The notes beneath the pieces were generated by a model. It saw only the letters and a list, made by a program, of their open reading frames with translations. It was not told where the DNA came from and made no database searches. A program made the position numbers and the translations under genes. Of a stretch of 64,000 bases of DNA, positions 58,824-64,000 are shown piece after piece. This DNA comes from Bradyrhizobium manausense (GTDB lineage Bacteria; Pseudomonadota; Alphaproteobacteria; Rhizobiales; Xanthobacteraceae): contig NZ_JAFCKB010000030.1 in NCBI RefSeq assembly GCF_018130615.1, positions 1-64,000 of the forward strand, written 5' to 3'. How positions within the stretch are numbered: position 1 is the first letter of the stretch; each line of letters begins with the position of its first letter.

Positions 58824-59174
58824 CTAGTGCGCGTCGTGCACGGCGCGGCTGTCCTTTGGCGCCTGCTCGCGATCGTTCATGCCGTAGTCGCGGATGACGC
58901 TGGCAATACGCAGATGGTAGTCGGCGAAGATCCGCGCCCTGCCCTTGGCCTGGGTGCGCCGATGCTCCATCGTGTTGCGCCAGGCCTGGACGGCGGCCTC
59001 ATCACGCCAGAACGATACCGACAATATCTTGCCCTTCTCGGTCAGGCTTTCGAACCGCTCGACCGAGATGAAGCCGTCGATGGTCTGCAGGAGTGGCTTC
59101 AGATCGGCCGCGAGGTCGAAATAGTCCTGGCGATGTTCCGGCTTGGGCCAGACCTCGAAGATCACGGCGATCAT
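58824..59174 (-). CDS. ABM-domain (antibiotic biosynthesis monooxygenase-like) protein
   Basis: A 116-residue dimeric ferredoxin-fold protein. Met-Ile-Ala-Val-Ile-Phe-Glu-Val-Trp-Pro starts the domain, with Phe-Ile-Ser-Val-Glu-Arg-Phe-Glu-Ser near residue 36 and Ser-Val-Ser-Phe-Trp-Arg-Asp-Glu-Ala-Ala-Val near 52. Such proteins act as cofactor-free monooxygenases or ligand-binding partners, and the role here is unknown. It forms an apparent operon with the NIPSNAP gene (24 bases upstream). Confidence 0.85.
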   Translation of the reverse strand: MIAVIFEVWPKPEHRQDYFDLAADLKPLLQTIDGFISVERFESLTEKGKILSVSFWRDEAAVQAWRNTMEHRRTQAKGRARIFADYHLRIASVIRDYGMNDREQAPKDSRAVHDAH

Positions 59175-59198
59175 GGGCGTCTCCTTCGCGTTGGTGGC

Positions 59199-59507
59199 CT
59201 ACACTACCACCTTGCGCAGGAAGGTGCGCTCCTCCGCAAGGATGAATTTATTCTCCTCGGCGAAGTGGAAGTTCGCCATGCCTTCGGCATCCTGCCGCAG
59301 CCGCGCGCGATAGGCCTCGTAGGCGGAGAGACTTTCGAAACCGATCAGCGCGAAGGCGATATTGTTGGTGCCCTCATGCGGCATGAAATAGCCGATCAGG
59401 TCGCCGCCGCATTTCGGAATGATGGTGAGCCAGCGCTTCGAATACTCCTCGAACTGCGCGCGCTTGAACGGATCGAGCTGGTAGCGGATGAAGACGGTGA
59501 CGGACAT
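59199..59507 (-). CDS. NIPSNAP-family protein
   Basis: A 102-residue dimeric ferredoxin-fold protein. The start [15 protein letters not shown] and [13 protein letters not shown] near residue 40 are the family marks. Function in bacteria is unknown. ATG 59507 is preferred over 59519. It diverges from an ArsR-like regulator gene across a palindromic repeat. Confidence 0.88.
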   Translation of the reverse strand: MSVTVFIRYQLDPFKRAQFEEYSKRWLTIIPKCGGDLIGYFMPHEGTNNIAFALIGFESLSAYEAYRARLRQDAEGMANFHFAEENKFILAEERTFLRKVVV

Positions 59508-59524
59508 GATGGGCTCCATGATCT

Positions 59525-59596
59525 GTCATTGCGACAAGCGCGAGCGGCGCCGTCGCCGCTAAAGCATCTGGATTGCTTCGCTTCGCTCGCAATGAC
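59525..59596. repeat. Dispersed palindromic repeat, type D
   Basis: Perfect 10-base ends GTCATTGCGA (59525-59534) and TCGCAATGAC (59587-59596) around inner hairpins (GCGGCG-CCGT-CGCCGC at 59544-59559). It lies between divergent genes. Confidence 0.75.
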
Positions 59597-59634
59597 GTGT
59601 TTGCCGCAACACGCTACATCCTTGCCCGACTACA

Positions 59635-59658
59635 ATGCTTCGGCTACCATCGAAGCAT
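59635..59658. promoter_or_regulatory. Operator-like inverted repeat over the regulator start codon
   Basis: ATGCTTCG (59635-59642), 8-base spacer, CGAAGCAT (59651-59658): perfect 8-base arms. The last two bases are the first two of the start codon at 59657, a position fit for self-repression. Confidence 0.6.
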
Positions 59659-60355
59659 GAAATCAGGACCCGACATCGCCATGGTCGCCGCGCTGGTCGG
59701 CGACCCCGCCCGCGCCAACATGCTCACGGCGCTGATGAACGGACGCGCGCTCACCGCAAGCGAGCTCGCGCAGGAGGCCGGCATCACGCCGCAGACCGCG
59801 AGCTCGCATCTGGCCAAGCTCGAGGCCGGCGGCCTGGTCGAGCCGGAGAAACAGGGCCGGCACCGCTATTACCGCCTCACCGACGACGACGTCGCCGGCG
59901 TGCTCGAAGGCCTTGCCGGGCTTGCCGCGCGCACCGGCCACATGCGCGTGCGCACCGGGCCGAAGGATCCGGCGCTGCGTCGCGCGCGGATCTGCTATGA
60001 CCATCTCGCCGGCGATCTCGGCGTGCAGATGCTCGACACCATGCGCGAGCGAAATCTGGTCAGGCAGAAGAAGCAGGACATCGAGTTGACGGCCGAGGGC
60101 GAACGCTTCCTTGCGAAACATCTGCAGATCTCGCCTGACATGCTCAGCCATCCGCGCCGCCCGGTTTGCAAGGCCTGTCTCGACTGGAGCGAACGGCGCC
60201 ACCATCTCGCCGGCACGCTGGGGGCCGCGATGATGCAGCGTTTTGCCGAGCTGAAATGGGCCGCGCGCGACGCCACGCCCGGCAGCCGCGTGGTGAATTT
60301 CACCCGCACCGGCGAGAAGCAGTTCGCCGCGCTATTCGGGAATGGCAAGGACTAG
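59657..60355 (+). CDS. ArsR-type regulator with Cys/His-containing C-terminal domain
   Basis: Regulator of 232 residues, about twice the length of simple ArsR proteins. The N-terminal winged helix (about 8-85) has Ala-Ser-Glu-Leu-Ala-Gln-Glu-Ala-Gly-Ile-Thr-Pro-Gln-Thr-Ala-Ser-Ser-His-Leu. The C-terminal half contains Pro-Val-Cys-Lys-Ala-Cys-Leu-Asp-Trp-Ser-Glu-Arg-Arg-His-His, a Cys-x2-Cys followed by two His that could bind metal or sense redox state. ATG 59657 is chosen. The divergent NIPSNAP/ABM genes are likely targets along with itself. Confidence 0.87.
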   Translation: MKSGPDIAMVAALVGDPARANMLTALMNGRALTASELAQEAGITPQTASSHLAKLEAGGLVEPEKQGRHRYYRLTDDDVAGVLEGLAGLAARTGHMRVRTGPKDPALRRARICYDHLAGDLGVQMLDTMRERNLVRQKKQDIELTAEGERFLAKHLQISPDMLSHPRRPVCKACLDWSERRHHLAGTLGAAMMQRFAELKWAARDATPGSRVVNFTRTGEKQFAALFGNGKD

Positions 60356-60449
60356 TCACGCAAATCGCGTGCGATCACACGTTCGCGTGTGAATGGCAGC
60401 CTCCGTCATGGTCGGGCTTGACCCGGTCATCCATCGCTTTAAGCGCACT

Positions 60450-60530
60450 GTCGTTCCGGGATGGTCCGAAGGACCAGACCCCGAAACCTCGAGATTCCGG
60501 GCTCGGTCCTGCGGACCGCTCCGGAATGAC
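60450..60530. repeat. Dispersed palindromic repeat, family A, copy 4
   Basis: GTCGTTCCGGGA and TCCGGAATGAC ends around CTCGAGATTCCGG, 81 bases. The GGTCC...GGACC inner arm matches copy 1, making a sub-type. Confidence 0.8.
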
Positions 60531-60553
60531 GTTCTGCAAACTTAGAGACCTCA

Positions 60554-61561
60554 ATGAACCGCATCTTCTCGGCAGCGCTCGCTGCCGCTCTCGTGACTGT
60601 CCCGTTTGCATCACGCGCCGCCGACACGCCGCAACGCGAGCCCTACGGCATCGCGCTCGAAGGCTTCGCCTATCCTTATCCCGTGCATCTGCTGCCAGTC
60701 GTGAATGACGGCGAGCGGCTCAGCATGGCCTATATGGACGTCGCGCCGGCGCAGCCGAACGGCCGCGCCGTGGTGCTGCTGCACGGACGCAATTTTCCGT
60801 CGAGCTATTGGGCACCGGTCATCAGAATGCTGAACGATGCCGGTTATCGCGTCGTGGTGCCCGACCAGGTCGGCTTCGGCAAATCCTCCAAGCCCTCAGG
60901 CGAGCTGCATTTCGATACACTGGCGCGCAACACCATCGCGCTGCTCGATCATCTCAAAATCGACAAGGCGGATGTCGTCGCGCATTCGCTCGGCGGCATG
61001 CTGGGCGTGCGCATCGCCCGCGGCTACCCTGATCGTGTCGCCCATCTCGTGCTGACCGCGCCGATCGGCCTTGAGGACTACCGTCTCTATGTGCCGCCGA
61101 CGCCGACCGAAACAATCATCGAGACCGAGGAAAAGCTCACCGCCGATGGCTATCGCAAGCAGCTCCAGACCAATTATGCGATCAAGCTGCCGCCGGACGC
61201 GATCACGCCGTTCATCGATGCCCGCTTCAACATCAAGGGCAGCCCGGATTATCCGCGCTGGCTGCACGCTTTCGTCAGCTCCGGCCAAATGATCTATCGC
61301 GAGCCGGTCGCGCACGAGATTCCGCTCATTACCGAACCGACGCTGTTCATCATGGGCGCCGACGACCACAATGCGCCCGGCCGGGCGAATGCACCGGAGG
61401 CGTTACGGGCGAAGATGGGACAGAACGCCGAGCTGGCGAAAGCGCTCGCGGCCAAGATGCCGAATGCGCGCGCCGAGGTGATCCCCAACACCGGCCATCT
61501 CGTCTTCCTGGAGGCGCCCGAGAAGTACAAAGAATTGGTGCTGGGCTTTCTCGGCCACTGA
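60554..61561 (+). CDS. Secreted alpha/beta hydrolase
   Basis: Exported hydrolase of 335 residues. A signal peptide (Phe-Ser-Ala-Ala-Leu-Ala-Ala-Ala-Leu-Val, cleavage near Ser-Arg-Ala) precedes the fold. His-Gly-Arg-Asn is the oxyanion region, and the nucleophile Ser145 is in Ala-His-Ser-Leu-Gly-Gly. An Asp lies in Met-Gly-Ala-Asp-Asp-His-Asn, and the catalytic His in Asn-Thr-Gly-His-Leu-Val. The class resembles epoxide hydrolase/haloalkane-type esterases; substrate unknown. Single gene, with repeat units on both sides. Confidence 0.9.
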   Translation: MNRIFSAALAAALVTVPFASRAADTPQREPYGIALEGFAYPYPVHLLPVVNDGERLSMAYMDVAPAQPNGRAVVLLHGRNFPSSYWAPVIRMLNDAGYRVVVPDQVGFGKSSKPSGELHFDTLARNTIALLDHLKIDKADVVAHSLGGMLGVRIARGYPDRVAHLVLTAPIGLEDYRLYVPPTPTETIIETEEKLTADGYRKQLQTNYAIKLPPDAITPFIDARFNIKGSPDYPRWLHAFVSSGQMIYREPVAHEIPLITEPTLFIMGADDHNAPGRANAPEALRAKMGQNAELAKALAAKMPNARAEVIPNTGHLVFLEAPEKYKELVLGFLGH

Positions 61562-61655
61562 AGCGTTTTCGAGCGAAGTGGATACCGCTTCGCGTTCAGG
61601 AAAACGCGTCCAACAAAACTCCAGAGCCCGTTCCGATTCATCTGGACGGGGCTCT
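61562..61655. repeat. Palindromic unit, type F, possible terminator
   Basis: GCGTTTTCGAGCGAAG, a short gap, CGCTTCGCGTTCAGGAAAACGC form one hairpin; AGAGCCCGT...ACGGGGCTCT (61623-61654) forms another. This unit resembles one widespread in rhizobial genomes. The second hairpin may end the hydrolase transcript. Confidence 0.55.
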
Positions 61656-61861
61656 TGCGTCATCCGTGTCGCCTGAGGCCGCATGCGACGAATGTTCATG
61701 CCGCATTCAGGTCATGATTGGCAGGCTTGGATCGCAACGTGCCGATATGTCGCAAAAATTAACATGTCGAATCGTATGGTTTGATTCATTGTGCGCCGCA
61801 AGCGCCTAGCTCCCGAGAGTCTCCTCTGAGACTGCCCCCCAAGGACGAGAAGGAAGATCAA

Positions 61862-62107
61862 ATGAAATATCTGTTTGCCGCCGTGATGCTCGCCAGCGCC
61901 GTCGTCGGCTTCAGCGAGGCAGCCAGCGCCGCCAATGGTTGCGGCCCGGGCTGGTACCGCGGTCCCTATGGCGGCTGCCGTCCGATGCGTGGTGGTGTCG
62001 TCGTCGCCCCCGGTCCGGTCGTGGTCGCCCCGCCGGTCGTCGTGGTGCGTCCGCGCGTGTGCCCCTATGGCTTCCGCTGGTACGCCGGCCGCTGCCGTCC
62101 GTTCTGA
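61862..62107 (+). CDS. Small secreted GCG-type peptide
   Basis: An 81-residue exported protein. The signal peptide (Tyr-Leu-Phe-Ala-Ala-Val-Met-Leu-Ala, cleavage near Ala-Ser-Ala) is followed by Asn-Gly-Cys-Gly-Pro-Gly-Trp-Tyr-Arg-Gly-Pro-Tyr-Gly-Gly-Cys-Arg-Pro, the opening of the GCG/CRPN family. A Pro/Val run (Val-Val-Val-Ala-Pro-Gly-Pro-Val) then leads to a second Cys pair, Cys-Pro-Tyr-Gly-Phe-Arg-Trp-Tyr-Ala-Gly-Arg-Cys-Arg-Pro-Phe. Two disulfides are likely. Longer family members carry repeats after the prefix and this one does not. A small hairpin precedes the ribosome site AAGGAAG; the 300 bases upstream otherwise hold only the type F repeat. Confidence 0.8.
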   Translation: MKYLFAAVMLASAVVGFSEAASAANGCGPGWYRGPYGGCRPMRGGVVVAPGPVVVAPPVVVVRPRVCPYGFRWYAGRCRPF

Positions 62108-62122
62108 TCTTTCGCGCTTGCG

Positions 62123-62157
62123 AAATGGCCGCGCAGAATCAGCCTGCGCGGCCATTT
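62123..62157 (+). terminator. Strong terminator after the GCG peptide gene
   Basis: AAATGGCCGCGCAG (62123-62136), loop AATCAGC, and its full complement (62144-62157), a 14-base stem ending in TTTTC. Confidence 0.85.
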
Positions 62158-62181
62158 TCGTTGTGACGGTGCGCGCATAGC

Positions 62182-62214
62182 AAAAAGGGGATCGCAAATC
62201 GCGATCCCCTTTTT
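62182..62214. terminator. Bidirectional terminator
   Basis: AAAAAGGGGATCGC (62182-62195), loop AAATC, GCGATCCCCTTTTT (62201-62214). A and T runs on both sides let it work on both strands; it also ends the leftward Tat-protein gene at 62231. Confidence 0.88.
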
Positions 62215-62230
62215 CAGTCCAGGCGTGTCG

Positions 62231-62530
62231 TTACCAGTGACGCCAGTGGCGACGATGCCAGTGACGATGACGCCAGCCCCAATGGCGGTGGCGCCAGCCC
62301 CAGTGACGGCGATGCCAGTGGCCGCGGCCATGCCAGTGCACCTGCTCGGGCTTGAGCTGGGCTGCCTCCTCGCTGCTGGTGACGGCGGGATGAGCGTCGG
62401 GATTGCCCTGAGGCATGCCGCCATTGCCGAGCGGCTGCGGCGCCAGTGGCGCGGCCTGTGCGGCGGCGGTGAACGCGGCGGCTCCGGCCGCGACACCGAA
62501 TGCAAGTTTCAAAAAATTCCGACGCTCCAT
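62231..62530 (-). CDS. Tat-exported His/Trp/Arg-rich protein
   Basis: A 99-residue protein. The N-terminus Met-Glu-Arg-Arg-Asn-Phe-Leu-Lys-Leu-Ala is a clear twin-arginine signal, with Ala-Ala-Gln-Ala-Ala cleavage. After a short linker the last 35 residues consist almost only of His, Trp, Arg and Gly in units such as His-Trp-Gly-Trp-Arg-His-Arg. Tat export suggests folding or metal loading before transport, and the His/Trp tail could bind metal or polyanions. Function unknown. Confidence 0.78.
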   Translation of the reverse strand: MERRNFLKLAFGVAAGAAAFTAAAQAAPLAPQPLGNGGMPQGNPDAHPAVTSSEEAAQLKPEQVHWHGRGHWHRRHWGWRHRHWGWRHRHWHRRHWRHW

Positions 62531-62548
62531 GACAAGTCCTCTGCTTGA

Positions 62549-62665
62549 TCAATCAAGTGATGCAGCGGAAGTGTCGCGGTGGCGACATGAACTGCCGCTG
62601 AATTGCGCGTTCAGGTTCATGGCATCGGTGACGATGGCGCGGGCGACGAAGTAGGCAGCGGACAT
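62549..62665 (-). CDS. Possible short remnant ORF with strong ribosome site
   Basis: A 38-residue open frame starting Met-Ser-Ala-Ala-Tyr-Phe-Val-Ala-Arg-Ala-Ile-Val-Thr-Asp-Ala, preceded by AGGAGGAA about 5 bases upstream. This opening resembles N-termini of small ferredoxin-fold proteins, but the rest does not continue such a domain. It may be a gene fragment whose 3' part was lost. Low confidence as a functional gene. Confidence 0.35.
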   Translation of the reverse strand: MSAAYFVARAIVTDAMNLNAQFSGSSCRHRDTSAASLD

Positions 62666-62773
62666 CGGATTTCCTCCTGTTGTTTGGCCGCAGCATAGAA
62701 GGTTATAGTGCCGGCAACAAAAAGCCCGCGCGACGGAACATGACGATCGCGCGACATCGGGGAAGGACCGGCC

Positions 62774-64000
62774 ATGCGCAGGATCATCACGGGCCTCATC
62801 GCGATCGCCAGTTTCTTTCCCCTCTCCTCGCGTGCCGAAATCGTCCGCTTCGACATCCTGGAGCGCGTGCCGGCCTTCGCCGGACGCAGCTTTGGCAATG
62901 TCGGCACCTATGAGCGCATCACCGCGCGCGCGACGTTTGCGCTCAATCCGGCCGACGACCGCAACGCCGTCATCACCGATCTCGCGCTCGCCCCACGCAA
63001 CGGTGAAGGTAAGGTCGAGGCCACCACTGATGTCGTGATCCTGCGACCCAGCGATCCCGCCCACAGCAACGGCACGCTGTTATCAGAGGTGCCCAACCGC
63101 GGCAGAAAGCTCGCACCGCAATTGTTCGACGATTCCGCCCAGCCTGGCGCCAACAATGCCGATAAGGCCGAGGATGCCGGCATTGGCTTCCTGCACCGTC
63201 AGGGGTTTACGATGGTGTGGGTCGGCTGGCAGGGCGACATCCCCTCCAAGCCGGGACAGCTTGCGATGACTGCACCGGCGATCAAGACGATCACCGGCCC
63301 TGCGCGCGAAGAAGTCATCTTCGACAATTCGGCCAACCCGGCGCGCGCGACGCTGACCTGGCCCGCCGCCGACACCGCCAATCTCAACGTCACCGTGCGC
63401 GCGGCCTGGGCCGACGCGCGGCAGACACCGTCCGGCCTCTCCGCAAAGCTATTAGATCCCACGACGGTCGAGATCACCCGCCCCGACGGCTTTGACGCCG
63501 GTGCGCTCTATGAGGTCACCTACACGGCGCGTGATCCGGTCCCGCTCGGCATGGGCTATGCGGCCGTGCGCGATGTCGTCAGCTTCCTCCGCCGCGACGA
63601 GACGCAAGCGAACCCGCTGCTCGACGGATTGCATCCGTCGGTCAGCCGCGCCATCGGCTTTGGCGTGTCGCAATCCGGCCGCTTCCTGCGCGACTTCCTC
63701 TATCTCGGCTTCAATGAGGATCTGCAGGGCCGCACCGTGTTCGACGGCTTGATGCCGCACGTCGCGGGCACGCGGCGCATGGCGACCAATGTCCGCTTCG
63801 GCCAGCCGGGCCGCAACCCGCGCCACATGCAGGATCCGGCGTGGCAGGCCGATCTCTTCCCCTTCACCTATGCAACGCTGAGCGATCCCTATTCCGGCAA
63901 GACAGACGGCGTGCTGCGCCGCTGCTTGCTCTCCGTCACCTGCCCGAAGGTGATGCAGACCGACAGCGAGCACGAATGGTGGACCTCGCACGCGTCGCTG
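62774..64000 (+). CDS. Alpha/beta hydrolase-domain protein (partial, runs off right edge)
   Basis: An open frame of 409 codons continuing beyond the window. A signal peptide (Ile-Ile-Thr-Gly-Leu-Ile-Ala-Ile-Ala, cleavage near Ser-Arg-Ala) follows GGAAGGA. The body matches the large exported alpha/beta-hydrolase-domain family: Glu-Val-Pro-Asn-Arg-Gly-Arg-Lys, Val-Trp-Val-Gly-Trp-Gln-Gly-Asp, and Gly-Val-Ser-Gln-Ser-Gly-Arg-Phe with the likely nucleophile Ser301. Full-length relatives are longer than 409 residues, so the C-terminal part with the rest of the triad lies outside. Substrate unknown. Confidence 0.85.
   Translation, partial: MRRIITGLIAIASFFPLSSRAEIVRFDILERVPAFAGRSFGNVGTYERITARATFALNPADDRNAVITDLALAPRNGEGKVEATTDVVILRPSDPAHSNGTLLSEVPNRGRKLAPQLFDDSAQPGANNADKAEDAGIGFLHRQGFTMVWVGWQGDIPSKPGQLAMTAPAIKTITGPAREEVIFDNSANPARATLTWPAADTANLNVTVRAAWADARQTPSGLSAKLLDPTTVEITRPDGFDAGALYEVTYTARDPVPLGMGYAAVRDVVSFLRRDETQANPLLDGLHPSVSRAIGFGVSQSGRFLRDFLYLGFNEDLQGRTVFDGLMPHVAGTRRMATNVRFGQPGRNPRHMQDPAWQADLFPFTYATLSDPYSGKTDGVLRRCLLSVTCPKVMQTDSEHEWWTSHASL

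Overview
The window looks like chromosomal DNA of a free-living or plant-associated alphaproteobacterium of the Bradyrhizobium type. The reasons are high G+C with long antisense open frames, many small secreted Gly/Tyr/His-rich proteins, a GCG-type small secreted protein, host-attachment and GrlR-family proteins, and several families of dispersed palindromic repeats between genes. The genus is inferred from gene content and style, not from a marker gene. There is no phage, transposase, CRISPR array, rRNA or plasmid function. One tRNA (Arg, anticodon TCG) is present.

Layout. 0.1-3.6 kb: transporters, including an MFS gene broken by a frameshift and an ArsB/SLC13-type permease. 3.6-11.9 kb: a sugar-acid catabolic locus with two divergent arms around a GntR-family gene. 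The leftward arm is GntR regulator, MFS permease, TRAP binding protein and fused TRAP permease. The rightward arm is an enolase-superfamily sugar-acid dehydratase, a gluconate 5-dehydrogenase-like SDR and an idonate 5-dehydrogenase-like enzyme. A repeated TTGTGATAT motif lies between the arms. 11.9-16 kb: a secreted protein with an internal duplication, a NarL-type sensor kinase/response regulator pair and a membrane protein. 16-17 kb: an ArsR/AHSA1 pair with two copies of one operator. 17-22 kb: a beta-lactamase-like hydrolase, an Omp25-type barrel protein, an unusual lysine-periodic heptad-repeat protein, and a methyltransferase resembling the rickettsial outer-membrane-protein lysine methyltransferases. 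22-29 kb: SDR, GNAT, small proteins, a phosphatase with a likely Pho box, and a 1-Cys peroxiredoxin. 29-41 kb: chemoreceptor, photolyase with a probable CTG start, histone-H1-like protein, small secreted proteins, AraC regulator and tRNA-Arg. 41-46 kb: GrlR-like protein, large PAS histidine kinase, EamA transporter. 45.5-51 kb: leftward genes for NUDIX, DHDPS-like aldolase, SDR, MaoC hydratase, DUF35 and SCP-x-type thiolase, resembling a side-chain beta-oxidation module. 51.5-55 kb: fused indolepyruvate:ferredoxin oxidoreductase. 55-64 kb: triheme cytochrome c, TRIC-like membrane protein, PEP-mutase-family lyase, two ferredoxin-fold small proteins with a divergent regulator, hydrolases, small secreted proteins, and a hydrolase running off the right edge.

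The most unusual signal is at 18.3-22.1 kb. A cysteine-free, acidic protein with about two dozen copies of an xxK-hydrophobic heptad sits tail-to-tail with a PKMT-like methyltransferase and beside an outer-membrane barrel gene. This suggests the regularly spaced lysines as a possible methylation substrate. That link is a hypothesis from gene neighbourhood and sequence pattern only.
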